From contig NZ_SDPU01000020.1 of the NCBI RefSeq assembly GCF_004168035.1, forward strand, positions 310,001 through 374,000: a DNA stretch of 64,000 nucleotides. The letters are read 5' to 3'. Source of the DNA: Nocardioides iriomotensis (GTDB lineage: Bacteria; Actinomycetota; Actinomycetes; Propionibacteriales; Nocardioidaceae). Shown here piece by piece: positions 26,283 through 35,172 of the stretch (positions are counted from its first letter, which is position 1; each line of letters starts with the position of its first letter). A program made the position numbers and the translations under genes. Below the pieces are notes generated by a model. That model was not told the DNA's origin. It was given only the letters and a program-made list of their open reading frames with translations, and searched no databases.

Positions 26283-27545
26283 TCAGATCGGGTCGCGGAG
26301 GAGCGGGCACGTCATGCAGTGACCGCCGCCGCGACCCTTGCCCAGCTCGAAGCCCTCGATGGGGAGGACCTCGATCCCGGCCGCGCGCATCTTCGCGATC
26401 GTGAACGTGTTGCGCTCGTAGGCGACCACCACGCCGGGCTCGATGGCGACGACGTTGTTGCCGTCGTCCCACTGCTCCCGCTCCGCCTGGTAGGCGTCAC
26501 CGCCGGTCTCCACCACGCGCAGCTTCTTCACGCCGAGCGCGTCGGCCACCGCCGAGAGGAAGTCCTTCTCCTGCGTGACGTGGAACGTGCCCGGCGCCGA
26601 CCCGGGTCGCAGGCTGATCGCACGGACGTTGTCCATCACCTTGGGGTACAGCGTCACGGCGTCCCGGTCGAGCATCGTGAAGACGGTGTCCAGGTGCATG
26701 TGGGCGCGGTCCTTGGTCATCACCACGGCGATCACGCGCTCGGCGGCACCCTTGGCGAACAGCTGCTTCGCGACGAGCTCGATCATCCGTGCCTGGGTGC
26801 GCTCGCTGAGGCCGATCAGGACGGTGCCGTTGCCGATCGGCTGGACGTCGCCACCCTCCATCGACGCCCGCCCGAAGTCCTGGGCCTCGAATCGACCCTC
26901 GTCACCGAGCTCGGGGTACCAGAACTCGAAGGACGCGTCGGCGAACATCGGGTGGTACCGGTAGATGGCGGCGACGTTGTAGGCCTCCAGCCGTCTCGCC
27001 GGCCAGTACATCGGGTTGATCGAGACGCCCCCGTAGATCCAGCACGACGAGTCGCGCGTGAAGAGCGTGTTGGGCAGCGGGGGAAGGACGAACATGCTCG
27101 GGTCGTCGATCGCGGCGGCGGGCAGCGAGCTCGAGCGCAGCGCGCCGACGTCGAGGCCGGACTCGGCGACGGTGAGGCCGCCGATCAGGTGGGCGGCCAG
27201 GGCGTCCGGCTTCAGGTCGGTCAGGAGCTGTCGCACCTCGTCGACGAGCGACACGCCGACGGTGTACTCGGATGCAGCGACCTCGATCAGGCGCCGCCGG
27301 CCCGGCTCGCTGGCCTCCAGCGCCTCGGCGAGGAGCCGTTCCAGGAGGAAGACCTCGACCCCGCGCTCGCGCATCACCGAGTCGAACTTGTCGTGCTCGT
27401 ACTGCGCACGCTCGACCCACAGGACGTCGTCGAAGAGGAGCTCGTCGTGGTTGGACGGGGTCAGCCGCTGCAGGCTCAGCTCCGGCCGGTGGACCATCAC
27501 CCTGCGCAGTCGGCCCACCTCGGAGTGGACACCGAACTCGGACAT
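26283..27545 (-). CDS. arcA: Arginine deiminase
   Basis: Converts L-arginine to citrulline and ammonia, first step of the arginine deiminase pathway; cytosolic. The 420-residue length is normal. FTRDSS, MEGGDVQPIG (substrate carboxyl/guanidinium ligands), HMHLDTVF (catalytic His and Asp) and GGGHCMTC with nucleophile Cys410 are all present. AAGGAG lies 6 nt before ATG 27545. With arcC and arcB upstream it forms a full pathway making ATP from arginine. Confidence 0.97.
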   Translation of the reverse strand: MSEFGVHSEVGRLRRVMVHRPELSLQRLTPSNHDELLFDDVLWVERAQYEHDKFDSVMRERGVEVFLLERLLAEALEASEPGRRRLIEVAASEYTVGVSLVDEVRQLLTDLKPDALAAHLIGGLTVAESGLDVGALRSSSLPAAAIDDPSMFVLPPLPNTLFTRDSSCWIYGGVSINPMYWPARRLEAYNVAAIYRYHPMFADASFEFWYPELGDEGRFEAQDFGRASMEGGDVQPIGNGTVLIGLSERTQARMIELVAKQLFAKGAAERVIAVVMTKDRAHMHLDTVFTMLDRDAVTLYPKVMDNVRAISLRPGSAPGTFHVTQEKDFLSAVADALGVKKLRVVETGGDAYQAEREQWDDGNNVVAIEPGVVVAYERNTFTIAKMRAAGIEVLPIEGFELGKGRGGGHCMTCPLLRDPI

Positions 27546-27574
27546 CGTGGTCTCCTTCTGTTCGCTTGGTGTGG

Positions 27575-28504
27575 TCAGGCGGGGACGACCTGCGTGCCGG
27601 CGGAGCCGGCGACGACGTGCTCGATCTGCTCGAGGCTGCCGATGGCAGCCCGGTGTCCGGTGGCCTCCACGAAGTGCGCGGCGGCCTCGACCTTGGGCCC
27701 CATGGACCCCGCGGGGAGGTCCAGGTCCCGGAGCTCCGCGGGCGTGACCTTGGCCAGCAGCTTCTGCTGCGGCGTTCCCCAGCCGGTGTAGACGCCGTCG
27801 ACGTCGGTGGCCATCACGAAGAGGTCCGCCTCGACCTCCCGGGCGAGGAGCTCGCTGGCGAGGTCCTTGTCGATGACGGCCTCCACGCCGGACAGCGTGG
27901 GACGGCCGTCCGGGCTTTCCGGGTGCGGCGTCGACATGGTCGGGACACCTCCGCCGCCGGCGCAGATGACGACGACGTCCCGGTCGAGCAGGACCCGGAT
28001 CGGGTCGATCTGGTAGATGTGCCGCGGGAGCGGCGAGGGGACCACCCGGCGCCACGACTCGCCGTCCCGACGGAACGGCCAGCCCTTCTCGGCGGCCAGC
28101 GCGTGGGCCTGACCCTGCGTGTAGACGGGGCCGACGAACTTGGTCGGGTTGGTGAACGCCGGGTCGTCGGGATCGACCTCGACCATCGTCATGATGGTCG
28201 CGAACTCCTCCGTGTCGGGGAGGACGTTGCGCAGCTCCTGCTCGAGGACGTAGCCGATCATCCCCTCCGTCTGGGCTCCGAGGACGTCCAGCGGGTACGG
28301 GTCGACGGCCGTGTACGCCGCGGCCTGGAGCGCCAGGAGCCCCACCTGGGGCCCGTTGCCGTGGGACAGCACCAGCTCGTGGTCCAGCGCGACCCCGGCG
28401 AGGGCCGGCGCGGCCACCCGTACGTTGTCCCGCTGGGCGGCGGCCGTCAGCGGCTCACCGCGCTTGAGGAGCGCGTTGCCGCCCAGGGCGATCACGACTC
28501 GCAC
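27575..28504 (-). CDS. arcC: Carbamate kinase
   Basis: Transfers phosphate from carbamoyl phosphate to ADP, giving ATP, CO2 and ammonia. Protein of 309 residues starting [11 protein letters not shown], the amino acid kinase glycine loop. [15 protein letters not shown] and [11 protein letters not shown] are the substrate and nucleotide sites, and [13 protein letters not shown] is the family-typical C-terminal loop. It starts at GTG with GGGGAG 6 nt before it, 12 bp after arcB. Confidence 0.96.
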   Translation of the reverse strand: MRVVIALGGNALLKRGEPLTAAAQRDNVRVAAPALAGVALDHELVLSHGNGPQVGLLALQAAAYTAVDPYPLDVLGAQTEGMIGYVLEQELRNVLPDTEEFATIMTMVEVDPDDPAFTNPTKFVGPVYTQGQAHALAAEKGWPFRRDGESWRRVVPSPLPRHIYQIDPIRVLLDRDVVVICAGGGGVPTMSTPHPESPDGRPTLSGVEAVIDKDLASELLAREVEADLFVMATDVDGVYTGWGTPQQKLLAKVTPAELRDLDLPAGSMGPKVEAAAHFVEATGHRAAIGSLEQIEHVVAGSAGTQVVPA

Positions 28505-28516
28505 GTCCGGCTCCCC

Positions 28517-29518
28517 TCAGGACCCCAGCGTCGCGACCATGACGGCCTTGATCGTGTGCAAGCGGTTCTCCGCCTGGTCGAACACGATCGAGGCGGGGGA
28601 CTCGAACACCTCGTCGGTGACCTCGAGCCCGTCGAGGCCGTGCTCCTGGAAGATCTGCTCGCCGACCTTGGTCTCGCGGTTGTGGAACGCCGGCAGGCAG
28701 TGCATGAACTTCACCATCCGGTTGCCGGTGCGGCGCAGGACGTCGGCGTTGACCTGGTAGGGCATCAGGAGCTTGATCCGCTCGGTCCACACCTCGGCCG
28801 GCTCGCCCATGGACACCCAGACGTCGGTGTAGAGGAAGTCGACGCCGGAAACCGCCTGGTCGACGTCGGACGTGAGGTGGAGCCGGGCTCCGGTCTCGCC
28901 GGCGATGTCGTGGCACTCCTTGACGAGGGTCTCGTCCGGCCACAGGTGCTCGGGGGCGCAGATGCGCACGTCCATCCCGAACTTGCACCCACCGACCATC
29001 AGCGAGTTGCCCATGTTGTTGCGGGCGTCGCCCATGTAGCAGAACGCGATGTCGGTCCGGTTCTTGTCGCTGTGCTCGGTCATGGTGAGCACGTCCGCGA
29101 GGATCTGCGTCGGGTGGAACTCGTTGGTCAGCCCGTTCCACACCGGGACGCCGGCGTACCGGGCGAGCGTCTCGACCCCCTGCTGGCTGAAGCCGCGGTA
29201 CTCGATCCCGTCGAACGTCCGGCCGAGCACGCGGGCGGTGTCCTTCATCGACTCCTTGTGACCGATCTGGGAGCCGCCCGGGTCGAGGTAGGTGACGTGC
29301 GCCCCCTGGTCCTTGGCCGCCACCTCGAAGGCCGTGCGGGTCCGGGTCGAGGTCTTCTCGAAGATCAGCGCGATGTTCTTGCCCTGGAGCCGGGGCACCT
29401 CGTAGCCGCCGTACTTCGCGGCCTTCAGCTCGGCCGACAGCCGGAGCAGGTACTCGAGCTCCGCGGGTGTGAAGTCCAGCTCCTTGAGGAAGTGCCGGTT
29501 TCGGAGGTTGAACGCCAT
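28517..29518 (-). CDS. arcB: Ornithine carbamoyltransferase, catabolic
   Basis: Interconverts citrulline plus phosphate and ornithine plus carbamoyl phosphate. Protein of 333 residues with STRTRT (57-62, carbamoyl phosphate loop), [20 protein letters not shown] and MHCLPAF (catalytic Cys loop, SMG ornithine loop near WVSMGEP). The start [16 protein letters not shown] is typical of catabolic ArcB-type enzymes, and the arcC-arcA neighbours support that direction. AAGGA lies 9 nt before the ATG; the gene follows the ATPase after 32 bp. Confidence 0.95.
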   Translation of the reverse strand: MAFNLRNRHFLKELDFTPAELEYLLRLSAELKAAKYGGYEVPRLQGKNIALIFEKTSTRTRTAFEVAAKDQGAHVTYLDPGGSQIGHKESMKDTARVLGRTFDGIEYRGFSQQGVETLARYAGVPVWNGLTNEFHPTQILADVLTMTEHSDKNRTDIAFCYMGDARNNMGNSLMVGGCKFGMDVRICAPEHLWPDETLVKECHDIAGETGARLHLTSDVDQAVSGVDFLYTDVWVSMGEPAEVWTERIKLLMPYQVNADVLRRTGNRMVKFMHCLPAFHNRETKVGEQIFQEHGLDGLEVTDEVFESPASIVFDQAENRLHTIKAVMVATLGS

Positions 29519-29550
29519 GGTGGGTGTCCTTCGATGGGAGGTGTGCGGCC

Positions 29551-32331
29551 TCAGGCGGGCGCCGAGACCGTGGCGAGCTCGGGTGCGAGGCGGGTGTGCC
29601 GCAGCCGCATCACGAGCTTGATGACTTCCTCGACGACGACGAGGGTGAGGGCGAGCCCGACGCAGATGGACCACTGCGCGAAGGTGAGGCTCGTCGTGCC
29701 GAAGATCCGCTGGAGGACGTCGAGCGACGTCACGGCGATGATGGCCAGCAGCGCGACACCGTAGCGGCGCAGCTGCGTCGCGCCGGGGACGAACGACCGG
29801 TCGAAGATCGTCTCGTCGGGGGTGCGGGCGAGCAGGCCCGCCGCCAGGTGGAACAGCGACAGCGTGGTCAGCAGGAACGTCGCGCCGAGGACGGCGTCGC
29901 CCTGGCTGTCGCCGATCTGGTAGGCGACCAGCGCACCGATCGTCATGACGGCGCCCTGGATGCACAGGCGCACCCAGTTCGCCGTGGAGAGCACGGGCGC
30001 GCTCACGGGCCGCGGCGGGCGGTCCATGAGGCCGGCGCTGGGCTGGTCGAACCCCAGGGCGATGGCGATCGGGATGTCGATCACCATGTTGAGCCACAGG
30101 ATCTGCAGCGGGTTCATGGGAGCGCCGTCGGCGATGCCGATGATGCCGGCGCCCAGGAAGATCGCGATGTAGGCGACCAGGGTGGACATCTGGAACCGCA
30201 GGTACTTCAGCAGGTTGTCGTAGAGCGCACGACCGTAGGCCACGGCGTTCACGATCGTGGCGAAGTTGTCGTCGGTCAGGATCATCACCGCGGCCTCCTT
30301 GGAGACCTCGGTGCCGGTGATGCCCATGGCCACGCCGATGTCGGCGGCCTTGAGGGCGGGGGCGTCGTTGACGCCGTCGCCGGTCATCGCCGCGATGTTG
30401 CCGCTGCGCTTGAGCAGCTGGACCAGGCGGATCTTGTCCTCCGGGGCGACGCGTGCCACGACGCCGATGTCGGGCAGCTGGGCGAGCAGCTCCTCGTCGC
30501 TCATGGCGGCGAACGCCGTACCGGTGACGGCACGTCCCTCGATGCCGAGCTCCGCGGCGATCGCGGCGGCGGTCGTGGCGTGGTCGCCGGTGATCATCCG
30601 CACCCGGATGCCGGCCGACTTGCACTCGGCGATGGCGGCCCGGGCCTCGGCGCGCGGCGGGTCCACGATGCCGACCATCGCCAGCATGGTGAGGTCGTCG
30701 ACGAGGTCGATGAGGTTCGCGTCGGGGGAGAAGGTCTCCCGCGGGAAGTCACGCTCGGCCACCACCATCACGCGCTCGCCGGACTCCGCCATGCGGTCGT
30801 TCGCGTCGAGCGCCAGGTGCACGTTGTCCTTGGTGACCGGCACGACCGCGCCGTCCGGGCTCCGGTACGACGCCGCGCGGGCGATGAGCACGTCGGGAGC
30901 GCCCTTCACGTAGCAGCGGACGACTGGCTCGCCGCGGGAGCTCGTCATCTCGTGGAAGGTCGCCATGAACTTGTAGTCGGAGTCGAACGGGACCTCGGCG
31001 ATCCGGGGGTAGGTGTGCCGGGTGTCGTCGATGTCGAGCCCACCCTTGGCGCCAAGGACGATGAGGGCGCCCTCGGTCGGGTCGCCGATGAGGCCCTCCC
31101 CGTCGAGGACGGCGTCGGCGCACAGGACCATCGGCAGCAGGTACGGGTCGAGGTCGATGCGCAGGCCGCCGACGTGCTTGATCTCGCCCTGGATCCCGTA
31201 GCCCTCCCCGGACACCGTGAACCGGTTGTGCCCCGGGATGGCGAGCTCGCGGGCGGTCATCTTGTTGAGCGTCAGCGTGCCGGTCTTGTCCGAGCAGATC
31301 ACCGAGGTCGAGCCGAGCGTCTCCACCGCCGGCAGGCGCTTGACGATCGCGTTGCGGCGGGCGATCTCGCGCGTTCCGAGAGACAGCAGGGCCGTCACGA
31401 CGGCGGGGAGACCAGTCGGGATGGCGGCGACCGCGAGGGCCACGCCGGTGATGAAGAGCGTGTCGAACGACTCGCCGCGCAGGAGACCGAGGACCACGAC
31501 CAGGACCAGCGCGATACCGGCGATCGTGGCGATGATCTTGGAGAGTGAGTCGAGCTGCTTCTGCAGCGGGGTCTTGTCGGTCTCGGTCTTCGACAGCAGG
31601 TCGGCGATGTGACCGATCTCGGTGTCCATGCCGGTGGCGGTCACGACGATCTCGCCCCGGCCCCGGGTGACCGAGGTGTTCATGTACGCCATGCAGACGC
31701 GATCACCGAGGGGGACGTCGTCCCCGGGCACGGCGGCCACCGACTTCGAGGACGGCAGGCTCTCGCCGGTGAGCGCGGCCTCCTCGATCTCGAGCGTCGC
31801 GGCCACGCAGATCCGCCCGTCGGCGGGGATGCGGTTGCCGGCCTCGACCAGCACGACGTCCCCCGGCACGACCTGCTCGGCGTCGATCTCGACGGCCTGC
31901 CCGTCGCGCCGTACCCGCGCCACCGTCTTCATCATCTGGGCGAGGGCCTTGACGCTCTCCTCGGCCTTCGACTCCTGGCGGAGGCCGATGACCGCGTTGA
32001 ACACGGTCAGGCCGGCCAGCACCACCGAGGTGCCGACGTCCTGCGTGACCACCAAGTTGATGACGGCCGCGGCCAGCAGGATGATCTGCATGAAGTCCTG
32101 GTACTGGCGGACGAACGCGTGGAACCCGGACTCCTTCTTGGCGCCCGCCAGCTTGTTCGGCCCCATCGAGGCCAGGCGCGTGCGCGCCTCCTCGCTGCTC
32201 AGGCCCTGCTCGACGACGACGCCCTGCTCACGAGCGACGACCGTCGCGTCCGCGCCGTACGCCGTCGGTGCCGTCACCACCGAGGACTGCACGCTGCCGC
32301 TGTCGCTGGTCCTGTCTCGACTGACCGTCAC
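29551..32331 (-). CDS. P2-type cation-transporting ATPase with altered helix-4 motif
   Basis: ATP-driven cation pump of 926 residues, similar to Ca2+-type (P2A) and mycobacterial CtpF-type ATPases. TGES (188-191) is the dephosphorylation loop, DKTGTLT (348-354) holds the phosphorylated Asp348, and MITGDH and [11 protein letters not shown] form the hinge. Ten helices are seen; helix 6 has [14 protein letters not shown] with the usual Asp. The helix-4 motif is PTGLP (305-309) instead of PEGLP, so the cation-binding Glu is missing and the ion may not be Ca2+. The start GTG 32331 is chosen because residues upstream are low in coding character. It heads the arginine deiminase operon, 125 bp from palindrome copy 8. 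Confidence 0.9.
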   Translation of the reverse strand: MTVSRDRTSDSGSVQSSVVTAPTAYGADATVVAREQGVVVEQGLSSEEARTRLASMGPNKLAGAKKESGFHAFVRQYQDFMQIILLAAAVINLVVTQDVGTSVVLAGLTVFNAVIGLRQESKAEESVKALAQMMKTVARVRRDGQAVEIDAEQVVPGDVVLVEAGNRIPADGRICVAATLEIEEAALTGESLPSSKSVAAVPGDDVPLGDRVCMAYMNTSVTRGRGEIVVTATGMDTEIGHIADLLSKTETDKTPLQKQLDSLSKIIATIAGIALVLVVVLGLLRGESFDTLFITGVALAVAAIPTGLPAVVTALLSLGTREIARRNAIVKRLPAVETLGSTSVICSDKTGTLTLNKMTARELAIPGHNRFTVSGEGYGIQGEIKHVGGLRIDLDPYLLPMVLCADAVLDGEGLIGDPTEGALIVLGAKGGLDIDDTRHTYPRIAEVPFDSDYKFMATFHEMTSSRGEPVVRCYVKGAPDVLIARAASYRSPDGAVVPVTKDNVHLALDANDRMAESGERVMVVAERDFPRETFSPDANLIDLVDDLTMLAMVGIVDPPRAEARAAIAECKSAGIRVRMITGDHATTAAAIAAELGIEGRAVTGTAFAAMSDEELLAQLPDIGVVARVAPEDKIRLVQLLKRSGNIAAMTGDGVNDAPALKAADIGVAMGITGTEVSKEAAVMILTDDNFATIVNAVAYGRALYDNLLKYLRFQMSTLVAYIAIFLGAGIIGIADGAPMNPLQILWLNMVIDIPIAIALGFDQPSAGLMDRPPRPVSAPVLSTANWVRLCIQGAVMTIGALVAYQIGDSQGDAVLGATFLLTTLSLFHLAAGLLARTPDETIFDRSFVPGATQLRRYGVALLAIIAVTSLDVLQRIFGTTSLTFAQWSICVGLALTLVVVEEVIKLVMRLRHTRLAPELATVSAPA

Positions 32332-32447
32332 GGTGTACTCCCACGTGTCCCTGAGTGGCGCTGGGCGAAGCCCCGCGCCGTACGACGGCTGCGCTGGGCA
32401 GCCCGGTCGGCACGGGGCAAAGGTCGCCCCGGACCGGGTGGGGGACG

Positions 32448-32464
32448 TCACCCGAATTCGGTGA
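32448..32464. promoter_or_regulatory. Island palindrome copy 8
   Basis: TCACCCGAATTCGGTGA between the ATPase-arc operon and the DUF6325 gene. Its centre is 125 bp from GTG 32331 (the same as copy 1 to DUF2252) and 157 bp from ATG 32613. GGGTG at 32435 and CACCC within the site form a second, overlapping inverted pair. Confidence 0.75.
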
Positions 32465-32612
32465 CTGTGGCGCCCGCCCGTGGCGCGGCCTCGGCCCTGG
32501 TGACTCGCCCGGAACGGGGGATGCCGGACCCGCCGGTGGACCGGAGCGTGGACGGCCTCCGGCGCTCGTGATCGAGTGCCGACGACCGTCGTCAGGACGA
32601 GGAGCCAGCGCG

Positions 32613-33074
32613 ATGACACAGGTAGACGTACACGGCCCCATCGACTTCGTGTTGCTGGAGTTCACCGGCGACAAGCTGACCGGCCGGGCCGCGGAGGAGG
32701 TGCTCCGCCTGGCGGACAACGGCACCATCCGCCTCTTCGACGTCATGTTCGTGGGCAAGAGCCCCGACGGAGAGGTCTACGCCGTCGACCTGGCGGCGGA
32801 GGCACTCGCGGAGGCGTTGGGAGTCGAGCGGCTCGCCGGCGCCCGGTCCGGGCTGCTGGCGGACGACGACATCAACGCGGCCGCGGAGGCGATGATGCCC
32901 GGCACGCTCGCTGTGATGATCGTCTACGAGAACGCTTGGGCCATCCCGTTCATCGCCGCCGCACGCGAGTCCGGCGGGGAGATGGTCGCGACCGCGCGGA
33001 TCCCCGCCGACGAGGTGATGGCCGCACTCGACGCCCTGGAGCGCGCCTCCGAGCCGCTCCAGCCCACGAGCTAG
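32613..33074 (+). CDS. DUF6325 family protein
   Basis: Protein of 153 residues. It begins with HGPIDFVLLEFTGDKLTG and contains GTIRLFDVMFVGKSPDGEV, a Gly/Ala/Glu helical centre, and MPGTLAVMIVYENAWAIPF. The fold plan (N-terminal strand-helix, a strand, a centre, then a PGT.A strand) parallels DUF1269 in this island, but the centre is acidic and not membrane-like. DUF6325 genes commonly precede a SHOCT gene, as here 10 bp downstream. GAGGAG lies at 9 nt. Function unknown. Confidence 0.8.
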   Translation: MTQVDVHGPIDFVLLEFTGDKLTGRAAEEVLRLADNGTIRLFDVMFVGKSPDGEVYAVDLAAEALAEALGVERLAGARSGLLADDDINAAAEAMMPGTLAVMIVYENAWAIPFIAAARESGGEMVATARIPADEVMAALDALERASEPLQPTS

Positions 33075-33084
33075 GAGGATCGTC

Positions 33085-33408
33085 ATGCCAGGACTTCTGC
33101 GAGGAGTGGCCAGGACGGCCGTCGTCGCCGGCACCGCCAGCGCGGTGAACGGCCGGGTGCAGCGCCGGCAGGCAGCGAAGTTCGCGGAACGCGACGCCGA
33201 GACCGCTGCGGTGCGCCAGGAGGCGTACTACCAGCAGACGGTGCCCCAGCAAGCGACGCCGCAGCAGATGGCTCCGGCTGCCCCCCCGGCCGCCATGTCG
33301 GCCGAGGAGCGGCTCGAGAAGCTCGAACGCCTCGGCGGCCTGCTCTCCTCCGGCGTGCTCACGCAGGACGAGTTCGCCGCCGAGAAGGCGCGCATCCTCC
33401 AGTCCTGA
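33085..33408 (+). CDS. SHOCT domain protein
   Basis: Protein of 107 residues. The N-terminal GVARTAVVAGTASAVNGRVQ is a small glycine/alanine helix, then comes a Gln/Ala/Pro-rich linker. A C-terminal SHOCT domain (EERLEKLERLGGLLSSGVLT, then QDEFAAEKARIL) ends it. SHOCT is a short oligomerisation domain at protein ends. AGGAGG precedes the ATG at 6 nt. It is coupled to DUF6325 and probably forms a complex with it or with the second SHOCT protein at 34054. Confidence 0.88.
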   Translation: MPGLLRGVARTAVVAGTASAVNGRVQRRQAAKFAERDAETAAVRQEAYYQQTVPQQATPQQMAPAAPPAAMSAEERLEKLERLGGLLSSGVLTQDEFAAEKARILQS

Positions 33409-33430
33409 CTCGCGGCCGGGTCACGGCGAG

Positions 33431-34027
33431 GTGTGGGGACAACGCGCCGTGACTCGGCACGGGGAGCCACGCAGACCGCGCCACCCGGTGGCGCGGTCGC
33501 TGGTCATGACGAGCGTGGTCTCGGTGGCCGTCGTGGCGGCCTACTTCGCGCTGCCCCTGTCACCGCAGCGCAGCGCCGTCGGCTGGCTGACCGTGATCGG
33601 CGGCCTCGCGGCGGTGGCGGCGCTGCTCGTGTGGCACCTGCGGTCGATCATCGTCTCGCCGTACCCGCGCGTGCGTGCGGTCGCCGCCATGGCGACCACG
33701 ATCCCGCTGTTCGTCGTCGTGTTCGCGTCCTCCCACTTCCTGCTCGACGAGAGCGCGCCCGGCAGCTACTCCGAGGGGCTCTCCCGCCTGGACGCCCTCT
33801 ACTTCAGCGTCACCGTGTTCGCCACGGTCGGGTTCGGCGACATCGTCCCCGTCTCTGACCCCGCGCGGGCCCTGACCACCGTCCAGATGGTGGGGGACCT
33901 GGTCATCCTCGGTCTCGTCGCCCAGGTCATCGTGGGGGCGATGCGACAAGGCCTCCGCCGGCGAGCGGCGGAGGCCGAGGTCGCAGCCGAGGCCGAGCGG
34001 GACGCCGACGCCTCGTCGGGACCGTGA
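33431..34027 (+). CDS. Two-pore-helix type potassium channel
   Basis: Membrane protein of about 198 residues with four helices. The last pair frames a K+ channel pore: SVTVFATVGFGDIVP holds the selectivity filter TVGFGD (132-137), followed by an inner helix GDLVILGLVAQVIVGAM. A charged C-terminal tail is probably cytosolic. The start is unclear: GTG 33431 or GTG 33449. It may set membrane potential in the stress state. A perfect hairpin covers its stop codon. Confidence 0.85.
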   Translation: MWGQRAVTRHGEPRRPRHPVARSLVMTSVVSVAVVAAYFALPLSPQRSAVGWLTVIGGLAAVAALLVWHLRSIIVSPYPRVRAVAAMATTIPLFVVVFASSHFLLDESAPGSYSEGLSRLDALYFSVTVFATVGFGDIVPVSDPARALTTVQMVGDLVILGLVAQVIVGAMRQGLRRRAAEAEVAAEAERDADASSGP

Positions 34028-34043
34028 TCCCGACGAGGCGTCG
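34006..34043. terminator. Strong hairpin terminator overlapping a stop codon
   Basis: CGACGCCTCGTCGGG (34006-34020) and its exact complement (34029-34043) around an 8-nt loop that contains the TGA of the channel gene. It lies between convergent genes and can serve both. Confidence 0.85.
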
Positions 34044-34053
34044 ATCGGTCCGA

Positions 34054-34509
34054 TCAGCTCATCGGTGTCAACGGGCGGTCGTCCGCGACGTTGCTGCGGG
34101 GCTGGGGCGGCGGGGCAGCGGTCGCGGCCGTCATGGTCGCTCCTGCCCCCAGAGTCCGCTGCCGTGCCACCTCGTACTCCTCCGGCGTGATCGTGCCCTG
34201 GTCCCGGAGGTCCTTGAGCTGACCCAGCTGGTCGGCCAGGCTCGGCGGCCCGTACCGCTGGGCCATCGCCCGTCCGTACGCCTCCTGGTCCGCCTGCGCG
34301 CGCTCACCCATCGACCGTCCGCGCACCAGCAGGTACGTCAGGACGCCGATCCAGGGAAGGAAGATGACGAACAGCGACCAGCCCGCCTTCGCGATGCCGG
34401 AGAGGTCGTCGGACCGGAAGATGTCAGCGAAGATCCGGATCAGCAGGGTCAACCAGGCGACCAGCAGCATGAACCAGAAGATGGACACCATCACTTCCCA
34501 GAAATCCAT
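34054..34509 (-). CDS. PLDc_N plus SHOCT membrane protein
   Basis: Protein of 151 residues from ATG 34509 (GAAGGGA lies 9 nt before it; ATG 34518 is possible). Two helices (FWFMLLVAWLTLLIRIF and AGWSLFVIFLPWIGVLTYLL) form the PLDc_N domain, as in cardiolipin synthases, with the usual DIFRSDDLSGIAKAGW between. A C-terminal SHOCT domain (QLKDLRDQGTITPEEYEVAR) follows. Its palindrome (copy 9) is 98 bp upstream. It may tether the SHOCT network to the membrane; function unproven. Confidence 0.85.
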   Translation of the reverse strand: MDFWEVMVSIFWFMLLVAWLTLLIRIFADIFRSDDLSGIAKAGWSLFVIFLPWIGVLTYLLVRGRSMGERAQADQEAYGRAMAQRYGPPSLADQLGQLKDLRDQGTITPEEYEVARQRTLGAGATMTAATAAPPPQPRSNVADDRPLTPMS

Positions 34510-34598
34510 TGTGTGCATTCCCTTCTCGTAGCCGGCCCGGACGGGACGCCGAGCCACGAATGGCATCGAGAGTGTGCGTCTCGGGCGTTCCTCGTCGC

Positions 34599-34615
34599 TC
34601 ACCCAATGAGGGTGA
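34599..34615. promoter_or_regulatory. Island palindrome copy 9
   Basis: TCACCCAATGAGGGTGA between the PLDc_N-SHOCT gene and the gene at 34651. The centre (34607) is 44 bp upstream of ATG 34651, which has no Shine-Dalgarno sequence. It is the last copy I see in the window. Confidence 0.8.
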
Positions 34616-34650
34616 GGTCTGAGGCCCGTCGACCCCACCACCCTGGCGCC

Positions 34651-35073
34651 ATGCCGAGAGCCAAGGCGCGCCCCCGAGCAAGGGCGGGGGCGGCGTCTCT
34701 CCCGCTCCAGCGCACGCCGCGCACCGCGATCCTGGTCCTGGTCGCCGTGACCGAGCCCGTGGCCGCGGTTGTACGGCGGGGGAGCGAGGCGGCCCGCGAG
34801 GCGCGCCTGCCGCTGGAGATCGTCGTGCTCGCCCCGGACGGCACCACGTCCGCCGCGTGCATGTCCACCATGGACGAGGCGCTCCACCTGGCCCGGAGCG
34901 TCGCCCCGGAGCTGGCGATCCGGGCCGAGTCGAGCGGCCTCGGCGGGCATCCGGCACACGCCGGCCGGAGCAGCTCGCACCCGCTCGTGGTGGCGAGCCC
35001 GCAGACCTGGGACACGTTCGCCCACCGCGGTGACCTGCGCTGGCTGCACGCCGGGAGGGTCGAGGTCGTCTGA
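34651..35073 (+). CDS. Hypothetical protein, possible USP-like Rossmann fold
   Basis: Protein of 140 residues. After a basic tail (PRAKARPRARAGA) comes TAILVLVAVTEPVAAVVRRG, an Ala-rich helix, LEIVVLAPDG, a helix, then HPLVVASPQTWDTFAHRG. This alternation could be a degenerate universal-stress-type fold, but the GxxGxxxxG(S/T) nucleotide motif is missing. ATG 34651 without a Shine-Dalgarno sequence fits a leaderless transcript. I do not recognise a family. Confidence 0.55.
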   Translation: MPRAKARPRARAGAASLPLQRTPRTAILVLVAVTEPVAAVVRRGSEAAREARLPLEIVVLAPDGTTSAACMSTMDEALHLARSVAPELAIRAESSGLGGHPAHAGRSSSHPLVVASPQTWDTFAHRGDLRWLHAGRVEVV

Positions 35074-35133
35074 GCCGTCCCGGGCGCCCCCGGACGGTCG
35101 GTCAGCGCGTGCCGGCGGACCTCCGCGCCGAAC

Positions 35134-35150
35134 TTGCGGAAATTTGACAC
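35134..35150 (-). promoter_or_regulatory. GTCAA box A at the XRE-TPR promoter
   Basis: On the minus strand GTCAAATT (35141-35148) with a partial second half towards 35134; on the plus strand it reads TTTGACAC and contains the -35-like TTGACA (35144-35149). It matches the first eight bases of box C at 38337. Probable autoregulation site of the regulator starting at 35173. Confidence 0.45.
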
Positions 35151-35172
35151 CCACCTGGTGCAGACTTGCCTC

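Noticed and set aside
26886-26902. TCACCGAGCTCGGGGTA as a palindrome copy
   Set aside because: It is inside arcA coding sequence and the right arm does not match.
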